The notes under the pieces: model-generated
Told to the model about the DNA's origin: nothing
Seen by the model: the letters and a program-made list of their open reading frames with translations, nothing else
Database searches by the model: none
Translations under genes and position numbers: made by a program
Shown: positions 33,885-45,457 of the stretch, piece by piece
Numbering within the stretch: position 1 is the first letter of the stretch
Layout of the letters: each line of letters opens with the position of its first letter
Source of the DNA: Amborella trichopoda
Lineage: Eukaryota > Streptophyta > Magnoliopsida > Amborellales > Amborellaceae
Assembly: GCF_000471905.2 (NCBI RefSeq)
Contig: NW_006495933.1
Location: 1,081,294 to 1,145,293 of the forward strand
Direction: 5' to 3'
Length of the DNA: 64,000 nt

Positions 33885-35310
33885 AACAGTTTGGTGTCAT
33901 GCAGTATGGGTCGGAGCTGAACAGTTTAAGGTCGTGCAATATAGAACCTGGTTGAGTAGTTTAAGGTCATGCAGTATGGGCCGAGGCTGAGCAGTTTAGG
34001 TTCACGTAGTTTGGATCGAGGCTGAGCAATTTAGGGTCATGGAGTGTGGACCGAGGCTGAGATGTTTAGGGTTACGCAATATGGACCGAGGCTGTGCAGT
34101 TTACGGTCATGCAGTATAGACAGAGGCTGAGCAGTTTATGGTCATATAGTGTGGACCGAGGCTTAGTAGGTTAGGGTCACGCATTATGGACCGAGGCTGA
34201 GCAGTTTAGGGTCATGCATTATGGACCGAGGCTGGGCAGTTTAAGGTCATGAGGTATGGACCGAGGCTGATCAGTTTAGGATCATGCAGTCTGGACCGAG
34301 GCTTAACAGTTTAGGGTCATGCAGTGTGGACCGAGGGTGAGCATATTAGGGTCATGCAGTATGGACCGAGCTTGAGCAGTTTAGGGTCATGCAGTTTGGA
34401 CCCAGGATGAGCAGTTTAGTGTCATCCAGTTTGGACTGAGGCTGAGTTGTTTACGGTCACGTCATATGGGAACATATTAAGGTCATGCAGTATGGACCCA
34501 GACTAAGCACTTTAGGGTCTTGCAGTATGGATCGAGGCTGAGATTTTTAGGGTCATGCAGTACCGACCGAGGTTGAGCAGTTTAGGGTCGTGAAGTATGG
34601 GCCGAGGTTGAGAACTTTAGGGTCATGCAGTATGGCTTGAGGCTGAGAAATATTAGGTCACGAGTATGGACCGACCTTGAGTAATTTAGGATCATGCAGT
34701 ATGGACCAACGATGTGCAATTTACAATCTTTCCGTATGGTACGCAGCTGAGCAATTTAGGGTCATGCAGTATGGAACGAGGCTGCATGGTGTAGGGCCAT
34801 GCAGTATGGAAAGAGGTTGAGCAGTTTAGGGTCAATCAGTCTAGACCGAGGTTGAGCTGTCTAGGGTCATGCAATGTGGATCGAGGCTGAGATGTTTAGG
34901 GTTATGTAGTATGGACAGAGACTGAGCAGTTTAGGGTCATGAAGCATGGACCGAAGCTGAGCAGTTTATGGTCATGTAGTGTGGACTGAGGCTTAGCAAG
35001 TTAGGGTCATGCATTATGGATCGAGGCTAAGCAGTTTAGGGCCATGCAGTATGGACTGAGGCTGGGCAATTTATGGTCATACGGTATGGACTGAGGCAGA
35101 GCAGTTTAGGGTCATGCAGTCTGGACCGAGGCTTAACAATTTAGGGTCATGCAGTATGGACCGAGGCTGAAAAGTTCGGGGTCGTACAGTATGGACCAAG
35201 CATGAGCAGTTTAGGGTCATGTAGTACAGACCGAGGCTGAGCAATTTATGGTCATGCAGTTTGGATCGAGGCTGAGCAGTTTACGGTCATGTCATATGGA
35301 CCGAGGCTGA
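33885..35310 (+). repeat. 35-bp minisatellite, plus orientation
   Basis: About 40 units of TTTAGGGTCATGCAG plus TATGGACCGAGGCTGAGCAG. Orientation is opposite to 28401-30250. Confidence 0.95.
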
Positions 35311-36506
35311 GCTGTACATACTGCATGACCCTAATCTTCTCAGCCTCAATCCAAACTGCATGACCCTACCCTTCTCAGCCTAGGTCCATAGTACAAGACC
35401 CTAAACTGCTCAACCTCATTCCATATTGCATGACCTTTAAGCTGCTCAGTCTCGGTTCATACTGCGTGACTGTAAACTGCTCAGCCTTGGTAAAAAATGC
35501 TTGACCCTAATTTGCTAAGCCTTGGTCCACAATGCATGGCCATTAACTACCCAGGCTCGGTCCATAATGCAAGATCCTAAACTGCACAGCCTCGGTCCAT
35601 ACTACATAACTACTCAGGCTTGATCCATACTGGCTGACCCTAAATTGCTCAGCCTCGATCCGTAGTGCCTGACCCAAAACTGCTCAGCCTCGGTCCATAC
35701 TGAAAGACCTAAGCTGCTCAGCCTCGTCCATAATGCATGATGCTAAACTGCTCAGCCTCGGTCCATACTGCGTGATCCTAAACTGCTCAGGCTCGGTCCA
35801 TTTTGCATGACCCTAAACAGCTCAGCCTCGGTCCATACTGCATGATTGTAAACTGCTCAGATTCTGTACATACTGCATGACGTAAACTACTCAGCCTCGA
35901 TCCATACTACCTGACCCAAAACTGCTCAGCCTCGGTCCATACTGCATGACCCTAAATTGTTGTACCTCGGTCCATATTGCATGACCCTAAACAGCTCAGC
36001 CTCGGTCCATACTGCATGGACCCTAAACTGCTCAACCTTGATCCATAATGCATGATCAAAAGCCGCTCAGCCTAGGTCCATATTGAATGGCAATAAATTT
36101 GTCAGTCTCGGTTCTTACTGCGTGACCCTAAACTGCTCGGGCTAAGTCTATATTGCATTACCCTAAACTACTTTGGCTCAGTTCATACTACATGACCCTA
36201 AACTGCTCAGGCTCGGTCCATACTGCATGACAGCCTCATCTATACTGCCTGAGCCAAAACTGCTCCGACTCAGTCCATACAGCAAGACCCTAAACTACTC
36301 AACCTCGTTCCATATTGCATGACCCTAAACAACTCAGCCTCGATCCATATTGCATGACCTTAAACTGCTCTGCCTCGGTCCATATTACATGACCCTAAAT
36401 AGCTCAGCCTCGATCCATACTGCATGACCCTAAACTGCTCAGCCTCGATCAAGACTGCATGATCTTAAACTACTTAGCCTCAGTCCATACTGCATGACCC
36501 TAAACT
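35311..36506 (-). repeat. 35-bp minisatellite, minus orientation, distal array
   Basis: About 34 units in reverse orientation. The switch is abrupt at about 35312, where GAGGCTGAGCTGTACATA is followed by CTGCATGACCC. It ends against TAG/TAC microsatellite at 36507. Confidence 0.95.
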
Positions 36507-38062
36507 AGTAGTACTACAATGTGGAAGTACTACTAGTACTAGTATGTAGTACATATTATAGTATTAATAGTACATGCTAGTACATAGTAGTACATACTAG
36601 TACTAGTAGTAGTACTACTAGCACTACTACTAGTACATACTAGTACGTATGTACTATTAGTACAAGTAGTAGTACTATTTGTACTAGTAGTAGTATGTAT
36701 ATACTAGTACTAGTACTACTACTAATACTAGTAATACTACTACTAGTACTAGTATGTACATACTAGTATTAGTACTAGCATGTACATACTAGCATTACTA
36801 CTAGTAGTACTAGTATTAGTACTAGTATGTACCTACTAGTATTGCTACTAGTAGTATTAGTAGTAATACTAGTACTAATACTAGTATGTACATACTAGTA
36901 ATAGTAGTAGTACTATTAGTACTAGTAGTAGTAGTAGTACTAGTATGTACATACTACTAGTAGTACTAGCATGTACTACTAGTACTAGTACTACTAGTAG
37001 TATGTACATACTAGTACTAGTAGTAGTATTAGTATAGTACATACTAGTATGTAGTAGTACTACTAGTATGTACATACTGCTAGTACATACTACGACTAGT
37101 ATGTACTAATAGTAATAGTAGTACTACTAGTAGTAGTATGTTTTATATACATCCTATTAGTAGTACTAGTACATACTAGTAGTACTACTGCTAGTAGTTT
37201 GTACTACTAGTACTAGTAGTACTAATAGTAGTAGTAGTACATACTAGTAGTAGTAGTAGTAGTACATACTAGTAGCAATAGTAGTAGTAGTACACACTAG
37301 CAGTACTAGTAGTACGTACATACTATGTATACTACTATTAGTACTAGTAGTAGTAGTTGTAGTACATACTAGTAGTACTAGTATTATGTACATACTACGA
37401 GTACTACTACTAATACTATTAGTACTAGTATGTACATACTACTCGTACTACTCCTAGTATGTACATACTACTACTATTATTAGTAGTGCAACTATTAGTA
37501 GTAGTACTATTAGTAGTATTAGTACTGCTAAGAGTAATAAGAAGTAGTAGTAGTACTAATATTAGTAATAATACTATTACTACTACTATTAGTAGTACTA
37601 CTACTAATAGTAGTATTATTAGTACTAATAATATTAGTAGTATTATGAATACTAGTAGTATTATTACTACTAATACTACTATACTACTATTACTAGTACT
37701 AATTATTATTATTAGTAGTAGTAGTAGTAGTATTATTTGTACTAGTACTAATACTTAGTACTACTAGTAGTACAATAGTAATAGTAATAATAATAGTAGT
37801 AATATTATTATAGTACTAAATAGTATAGTAATAATACTACTACTAGTAGTACTACTATTACTGTTAGTACTAATAATAGTACTGCTAATACTATTAGTAT
37901 TACTACTTGTAATATTAATACTACTTAATAGTAGTACTAATAGTAGTACTAATAGTATTAGTAGTACTACTATTAATACTAATAGTATTAGTAGTACTAC
38001 TATTAATACTAACAGTATTACTAATACTGAGTACTACTAGTAATAATACTTTGTAGTACTAC

Positions 38063-38412
38063 TAGTTGTAGACTTCAGTGCTGACATTATGGGTACTGAA
38101 ACAATATGGTCCTATGGGCTCTCTGAAGTCACTATCTAGAAGATCACGAAATGTGCCAATTGAAAAATAGAGTGTCTACACTATGTTGGAAGAGTGTCCA
38201 TCATAGCTATCCCATGGCAATCTCATTAAGAAGAACCCACTGTTTTGACATCTCCGTGCTTTAGGAAATTAAGGAAACCAGTAGGTTATTGTCCCCACCA
38301 TGTGTGATTCCCTCGATACTACTTCAATGTCCATCAAAGGGGTCACAAGTTGTTAAACTATAAGACCTACAATCTTCTCAAAAATCATTTTCCAAAAAGA
38401 ACCTCCACGTAA
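38063..38412 (-). repeat. ~350-bp segment, copy 1 (minus)
   Basis: Non-triplet sequence embedded in microsatellite. It is the reverse complement of copy 2, sharing for example GGTCCTATGGGCTCTCT, CCATGGCAATCTCATTAAGA and GACCCCTTTGATGG. No terminal inverted repeats or protein are recognised; origin unknown. Confidence 0.9.
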
Positions 38413-39371
38413 GTCTTAGTAGTATTAGAAGTACTAGTACTAGTATAACTAATAGCACTAGTAGTAGTACAACTAACTAGCACTACTACTATAGTTGTAC
38501 TATTACTACTAGTAGTAGTACTAACTCGTACTATTAGTACTACTACTACTACCACTACTTTTAGTACTAATAGTACTATTACTTTTACTAGTATTACTAA
38601 TATTATTATTACTACTAGTATTAATATTAATAATAGTACTACTAGTAGTATTAGTAGTAAGTAGTACTATTACTGGCACTACTACTAATAGTAGTAATAC
38701 TATTACTACTACTAATAGTAGTAATAGTATTACTACTACTATTAGCACTAGTACTAATAGTAGTATTAATATTAGTACTAATACTAATTACTACTACTAT
38801 TAGTGAAGCAATAGTAGTAGTACTACTACTACTACTACGTGTACGACTTTAATACTATTAGTAGTACTATTAGTACTGCTAGTAGTACAATAGTAATAGC
38901 AACAGTGGTATTATTATTATAGTACTATATAGTATAGTAATATTACTACTATTAATGATTGTACCGCTACTTACTATAACACTACTAATACTTGTAGTAC
39001 TACTAGTATTATCAATAGTACAATCATACAATTAGTAATAAAGTACTACTCGTGGTAGTACTATTAGTACTATTAAGTACTATTAATACTACTAATAGTA
39101 GTAGTACTAATACTAATACTGTTATTAGTACTAGTACTAATAGTAGTAGTAATACTATTACTACTATTAGTAGTAGTGTGAGTAATAGTAATACTTACTA
39201 CTAATATTACTAGTAGTAGTACTATTACTATTATTATTAATATTAGTACTAGTAGTAATAATATTATTAGTAATAATACTACTAGTACTAGTAGTGGTAG
39301 TACTAATAGTACTAGATAGTACTACTAGTAGTAGTAATAATACTACTACTAGTACTTCTAATACTACTAGT

Positions 39372-39722
39372 ACTTATGTGGAGGTTTTTTTTGGAAAATG
39401 ATTTTTGAGAAGAGTATAGGTCTTATAGTTTAACAACTTGTGACCCCTTTGATGGACAGTGAAGTAGTATCAAGGGATTCACTCAAGGTGGGGACATTTA
39501 CCTACTAGTTTCTTTAATTTTCTATAGCAGGAAGATGTCAAAATAGTGGGTTCTTCTTAATGAGATTGCCATGGGATAGCAATGATGGACACTCTTCCAA
39601 CATAGTGTAGACAATCCATTTTTCAATTAGCACATTTCGTGATCTTCTAGATAGTGACCTGAGAGAGCCCATAGGACCATATTGTTTCAGTACCCATACT
39701 GTCAACACTGTAGTTTATAACT
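39372..39722 (+). repeat. ~350-bp segment, copy 2 (plus)
   Basis: Begins with the flank CTAGTACTTATGTGGAGG, the same microsatellite flank as copy 3, and ends TGTAGTTTATAAC. The shared flank implies that it was duplicated together with surrounding microsatellite rather than inserted independently. Confidence 0.9.
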
Positions 39723-40243
39723 AATAGTACTACTATGTATTATTACTAATAGTAGTACTTAGTAGTAATAGTACTATTATACTATTATAATAGTTTTAGA
39801 AGTACTATTATTATTAGTATTACTATTACTACTACTAATAGTACTACCTAGCGGAGCGAGTGCTTGCTTTGATGTGTAGTCAACGAGCACCGAGCGAGAA
39901 GATGTGTAGCAAGTGGAGTAGACCTCACGAGCTCTTTGGCTCGCTCCGTGCTTACGCACTTCACTCGCTTTCAGGAGTTACATTAGTAACTTTTTGTTAT
40001 GTTCACGCTGTGATATTATCTCTTTCCAAGAGTAGTACCCCCTACGTAGTCTCTGTCTTGGGAGACAGGTGCGGTAGAGAGGTCCCCCACTTCGATTCCC
40101 GTCCCGTTAGCATCTCTGATGCCAGATCAGGGATTACTTTGTTAGGTCTCTTCTTCTGTCCGGAGCTGGCCGGTAGCCGGTAATGGACCTACTTACCTTG
40201 TCAGCAACAAAGCCCACCTTTGTTCTATTTGTTTGGTGGTTGG

Positions 40244-40546
40244 CTAACAAGATGATTTCTTTATGCCCATCAAAGGACCTCGAGATGCTAAGCCACAAAA
40301 AAAGATACAGGAAATGCAAAAGAACTCATATACGGAATAAGGGCGACTTGTGGAAATACATTGGTTTCCTACTCATGCAAATGAACTATTTCTTGGGAAC
40401 TTGGACAACTTATAATGATGTTTGTTCCGCATATCACTAGGAAGATCGGGGTCTTTACAAAAGGCTTTATAAAGCTTTTGTCTCAATTCATATTTAGCCG
40501 CGAGTAATATATGTTTGTGATATCGTATATTTCGCTTCTCCGACCT
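40244..40546 (-). pseudogene. rps14: mitochondrial ribosomal protein S14 pseudogene, copy 1
   Basis: Small-subunit ribosomal protein of the plant mitochondrion. The segment is full length (101 codons including stop) and reads SEKRNIRYHKHILLAAKYEL, LYKAFCKDPDLPSDM, KLSKFPRNSSFA and, at the end, GLASRGPLMGIKKSS. The start codon position reads AGG instead of ATG. An Arg codon after NSSFA has become TGA, and several other Arg codons of the form CGN have become TGN or CAN (FCISCIFFCG near the C-terminus). It cannot encode S14 as nuclear DNA and lacks any visible targeting sequence. It directly follows rpl5, as in many plant mitochondrial genomes. Confidence 0.93.
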
Positions 40547-40547
40547 C

Positions 40548-40832
40548 TTATTGAATGGGTATTCCCGTATTTTGACCGGTGAATTTAACAGAGACATTAC
40601 ATTCGAGATTCTGACCGAAAATTTCGACATTCCATGCCCTCGGAGGGTGCTTTGTCGTGATAGGTCACTGACATATCCAGTATCTTTTCGAACCCTAAGA
40701 ATTGATTGGATCGAAATGACTTTCCTACCGAACCCCTTTGTTTATGTACAAATCTCCGACCGTACGGAATCTCCATAGCCAATCTTCCATTTTTTATTCT
40801 GAAATCAGAGGATGCCTTTGGAAGTACTTCAA
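40548..40832 (-). pseudogene. rpl5: mitochondrial ribosomal protein L5 pseudogene, copy 1
   Basis: Large-subunit protein of the mitochondrial ribosome. The remnant begins around the VLPKAS residues at 40825, so roughly the first 30 residues are absent. It continues [36 protein letters not shown], a shifted stretch, then FSVRISNVMSLLNSPVKIRE. A deletion of about 170 bp relative to copy 2 removes the C-terminal part and joins the frame to rps14. At least one frameshift lies near 40685. Confidence 0.9.
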
Positions 40833-42167
40833 CTACTATTAGTACTTACTAATACTAGTACTAATACAAGTAGTAGTATTAGTACTAATAGTAGTACTAC
40901 TATTAATACTATTACTGATGTACTAGTACTACTGGTAGTAGTAGTACTAGTAGTATTAGTAGTAGTATTCGTATACTAGTACTACAACTAATAGTAGTAG
41001 TTATAGCACTACTAATGGTAGTAATAATAGTATTACTAATAATACTAGTACAAATAGTACTAATACCACTATTAGTACTACTATAATAGTACTACTATTA
41101 CAAATAGTAGTAGTACTAGTAATATTAATAATACTAGTACTAATAATAATAGTACTACAAGTACTATTATAGTAGGACTATTACTACTAGTGGTAATACT
41201 ACTATTAGTATTATTAGTAATAATACTCAGTAGTACCATTAGTACGTGCTTGTAATAGTACTAATACTAGTAGTATTACTATTTGTAATAGTACACTAAT
41301 AGTAGTATTACTAATAGGAGTAATAATAGTAGTAGTAACACTAATAGTAGTACTACTAATCGTAGTACTAGTAGTAGTAGTAACACTAATAGTAGTACTA
41401 CTAATCGTAGTAGTAGTAACACTAATAGTAGTACTACTACTAGTACTAATATTAGTTGTACTAGTAGTACTAATACTAGTCTACTAGTACTAGTAAGTAC
41501 TACTAGTACTTACTACTATTAGTACTAGTAGTACTACTATTACTAGTACTAGTAGTACTCCTATTACTAGTACTAGCAGCACTACTATTACTAGTACTAG
41601 TAGCAAAAAGTATTACTACTTTTAGTACTAGTAAAAGTAGTATTACTACTAGTACTACTATTAATAGTAGTACTACTAATAATACTAGTACTACTACTAC
41701 TTACAATAATACTACTAATACTAGTAATACTACTAGTGCTATTAATAGTATAATAGTACTATTAGTAAAAAAGTACTAGTAGTAGTAGTACTAATAGTAC
41801 TACTAAGTACTATTAATACTACTAATTGTACTAGTACTAATACTAATACTACTATTAGTACTAGTATTATTAGTAGTAGTAATAATTAGTAGTAGTGCCA
41901 ATAATAGTACTACTTACTATTAATATTACTTGTAGTAGTACTATTACTATTATTATTAATATTAGTACTAGTAGTAATAATATTATTAGTAATACTAGTA
42001 ATAGTACTACTAATACTAGTAGTAGTACTAATAGTACTACTAATACTAGTAGTTAGTACTACTGGTAGTAGTAATAGTACTACAATAGTAGTAGTATTAG
42101 TTAATAGTACTACTATTACTATTAGTAATACTACTACTAGTACTTCTAATACTACTAGTACTTATGT

Positions 42168-42487
42168 GGAGGTTTCTTATGGAAAATAATTTTTGAGTAG
42201 AGTGTAGGACTTATAGTTTAACAGTTTGTGACCCCTTTGATGGACATTGAAGTAGTTTCGACATTTGCCGACCGGTTTCTTTAATTTCCTATAGCATGAG
42301 AATGTAAAAATAGTGGGTTCTTCTTAATGAGATTGTCATGGGATAGCTATGATGGACACTCATCAGACAGAGTGTAGACACTCCATTTTACAATTGGCAC
42401 ATTTTGTGATCTTCTAAATAGTGGCCTGAGAGAACCCATATGACCATATTGTTTCAGTACCCATATTGTCAGCAATGTAGTCTATAA
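42168..42487 (+). repeat. ~350-bp segment, copy 3 (plus)
   Basis: Same orientation and same left flank as copy 2, about 30 bp shorter because the stretch corresponding to CAAGGGATTCACTCAAGGTG of copy 2 is missing (near 42258). Confidence 0.9.
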
Positions 42488-43987
42488 CAATAGTACTACT
42501 AAGTACTATTACAAGTAGTAGTACTTAGTAGTAATAGTACTACTATAATAGTACTAGTAGTACTACTATTATTAGTACTACTATTGCTACTACTAACAGT
42601 TAACAGTACTACTACTATTTGTAATAATAGTACTATTATAATAGTACCAATAATAATATTAGTACTAAAACTATTAGTAGTAGTACTACTACTATTACTA
42701 TTAGTAGTAGTAGGAGTAGTAGTACTACTATTAGTTATATAACTAGTAGTAGTACTATTACTATCAATAATAATATTACTAATAGTACTACTATTATTAG
42801 TGCTAGTACTACCATCATTATTAATAGTAGTTGTAGTACTAATACTAATATTAATAGTACTTAGTACAAGTACTACTAATAGTACTAGAACATAGTAATA
42901 CTACTACTCATAGTATTAGTACTAATAGTAATAATATTAATATTATTAGTACTACTAATATTAGTACTACTAGTAGTAATACTACTTAGTATCAGTACTA
43001 AGTACTACTAGTACTTACTATTACTACTAAGTACTACTTATAGTATTATTAGTATTAGTACTACTAGTAATTGTAATATTACTAAGTAGTATACTACTTA
43101 GAGTAGTACTAATAGTAGTTCTACTATTACTACTAGTAATACTACTAGTAGTACTACTACTATTACTAGTATTCATGCTATTAAGATTACTACTTAGTAC
43201 TATTACTAGTACTAGTAGTACTAGTTATATACTAGTAATATTAATGCTATAAGTATTAATAGTAATAATATTAATACTATTATTAGTACTACTAATAGTA
43301 ATATTATTAGTAGTAGTAATACTAGTATTATTTTAGTAATAGTAGTAATACTTATTATTTCAAAGTACTAAGTACTATTATTACTAATAATAATAGTACT
43401 ACTAGTACTAGTAGTAGTAGTAGTAGCATCACTACTAGTAGTACTAGTAGTAGTATTACTATTAGTACTATTAGTAGTAGCAGTAGTAATACTACTACTA
43501 CTATTAGTATTACTAGTGTAGTATTATTATTACTACTATTAGTACTAATAAATAGTACTACAATTAGTAGTAATAATAGTACTAGTATTACTACTACTAA
43601 TAATACTATTACTATCACTACTAATAGTAAGTATTAAAAGTAAGTACAGGTACTATTAGCAATAGTACTAAAGTACTACTACTATTAGTACTAGTAGTAC
43701 TAGTAATACTACTAGTAATATTAATAATACTAGTTGTAGTACTAGTATTATTAGTACTATTAGTAATACTACTAATAGGACTATTAGTTCTACTAGTAGT
43801 AGTACTACTACTACTAGAACCAGTAGTAGTACTACTACTACTAGAACTAGTAGTAGTAATACTGCTACTACTAGAACTAGTAGTAGTAGTACTACTACTA
43901 CTAGAATCAGTAGTAGTACTACTACTATTACTAGTATTAATACTAGTATGATTAGTACTACTAATAGTAACTATTAGTATAATAGTA

Positions 43988-44007
43988 NNNNNNNNNNNNN
44001 NNNNNNN
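43988..44007. other. assembly gap (20 N)
   Basis: A run of 20 N within TAN microsatellite, probably a nominal-size join. Confidence 0.98.
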
Positions 44008-45394
44008 ATTTTAGTATTATTACTATTAATATTAGTAGTACTAATACTAGTATAGTAACTACTACTACTACTAATAGTAATGCTAATAAAAGTACTAGTA
44101 TTAGTACTAAGTACTTCTAGTATAATTGTGCTACTATTACTAATAATAGTACTTACTACTATGTAGTATTAATACTAGTATTAATATTACTATTAGTAGT
44201 ATTAATACTACCAGTACTAGTACAATTACTATTAGTATAATATTACTAGTTTACTATTAGTAGTATAACTACAAGTAGTAGTACTACTAAGAGTAATAAG
44301 TAGTAGTAGTAGTACTAATATTAATAATAGTACTATTACTAGCAGTATTAATACTAGTATTAGTACTATTAGTACTTAGTAGTACTAATACTACTACTAC
44401 TAATGGTAGTCCTATTAGTGCTAATAATATTAGTAGTATTATTAGTACTAGTAGTATTATTACTACTAATACTACTATACTACTATTTTACTATTACTAT
44501 TGTTACTATTACTAAGTATTATTAGTAGTAATACTTGTGGTAGTACTATTAGTACTAGTACTAATGCTTAGTACTACTAGTAGTACAATAGTAATAGTAA
44601 TAATAGTACTATTATTATAGTATTAAATAGTATAGTAATAATACTACTATTAGTAGTATTATTATTACTATTAGTACTAATAATAGTACTACAAATTCTA
44701 TTAGTATTACTACTAGTAATATTAGTACTACTTAATAGTAGTACTAGTAGTAATACTAATAGTATTAGTAGTACTACTATTAGCACTATTACTAAGTACT
44801 ACTAGTAACAGTAGTACTAATAAGTACTACTAGTACTACTACTAGTAAGTACTACTAGTTACACTACTAGTAGTACTTACTAATATTATTACTAGTAGTA
44901 CTAGTACTACTATTATTACTAGTGTTAGTACTACTACTTAGTAGTAGTTTTATTAGTACTACTAATACTAGTAGTACTAAATATTAATACTAGTAGTACT
45001 ACTAATGGTACTAGTACTATTAGTAGTACTTAGTACTAATAGGAAGTGGGACGAGGGTCTTTCATTAAGGGAAGGAAGAGGGGTGGGGTTTGTTCTGGGG
45101 GGTGCCTTACGCAGCTTTGGAATGGAGAGAATTTCGTTAAGTCACTCTTGGAAACTCTTATTGGACGAGAGAGAGTTAATATGATATTTACGTTGGTTTT
45201 ATCAACGAAACGAAGAAGTTTTGGGTCTTTATCATTGGAAGGATCAGTCCCACACTCTGACCTCAATGGTGGGAACAACGTCTGTACTCCGGTGCTCCAA
45301 TGAACAACAGTTCCCCGCCTTTTTAAATTGAGAATAGTGGTCGATCCCAATGAAGGCAGTGTAGGCAATGAGCTTTGCTAGTGGTATCCAAGTA

Positions 45395-45457
45395 TTGTCA
45401 AAGCCCTCTTCTACTTTTTCTTTGCAAGAGCAAACTCTTGAACGAGGGCTTTGACAA
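45395..45457. repeat. perfect 14-bp hairpin in the mitochondrial-like spacer
   Basis: Arms TTGTCAAAGCCCTC (45395-45408) and GAGGGCTTTGACAA (45444-45457), loop 35 bases. The right-arm word returns at about 45488 and 46079, so it belongs to a short dispersed repeat. Confidence 0.85.

Larger units (their letters stand above)
36507..39847. repeat. (TAN)n microsatellite, mainly TAG/TAC/TAA/TAT triplets, first block
   Basis: Period-3 sequence in which almost every triplet starts with TA and only the third base varies, giving dense AGTACT and ACTAGT palindromes. It is interrupted by two ~350-bp segments (38063-38412 and 39372-39722). Composition drifts from TAG/TAC-rich at left to TAA/TAT-rich at right. 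Frames such as 37459-37758 are artefacts. Confidence 0.95.
39848..40832 (-). mobile_element. nuclear insert of mitochondrial DNA (NUMT), copy 1
   Basis: Sequence abruptly different from the surrounding TAN microsatellite, with mitochondrial rpl5 and rps14 remnants on the minus strand and plant-mitochondrial-like spacer at 39848-40240 (words such as GGAGCGAGTGCTTGC). It is colinear with 46101-47133 of the second insert. The plus-strand frame 39860-40183 is spacer, not a gene. Confidence 0.88.
40833..45042. repeat. (TAN)n microsatellite, second block
   Basis: The same type of triplet sequence as 36507-39847, here mainly TAG, TAC, TAA and TAT with local higher-order duplications (around 41340-41430 and 43790-43920). 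It is interrupted by the third ~350-bp segment and by a 20-N gap. No genes; frames such as 43355-43618 are artefacts. Confidence 0.95.

Noticed and set aside
28401-36506. Possible CRISPR array
   Set aside because: Units are contiguous 35-bp tandem repeats without unique spacers, in a plant nuclear context.
37459-37758. Ser/Thr/Asn/Ile-rich frames in the microsatellite
   Set aside because: Period-3 TAN repeat automatically gives long open frames; not genes.
40050-40110. tRNA-like stretch (GAGACAGGTG...TTCGATTCCCGTC) in both NUMTs
   Set aside because: A T-arm-like word is present, but I could not fold a full cloverleaf with an acceptor stem and anticodon arm.
39860-40183. Plus-strand frame of 107 codons with a longer relative at 46046-46438
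   Set aside because: Lies in mitochondrial-like spacer opposite to rps14 direction; frame differs between the copies and no protein is recognised.
45036-45368. 110-codon minus frame at the left edge of NUMT 2
   Set aside because: Could be a mitochondrial open frame, but I do not recognise it and it starts at a junction.
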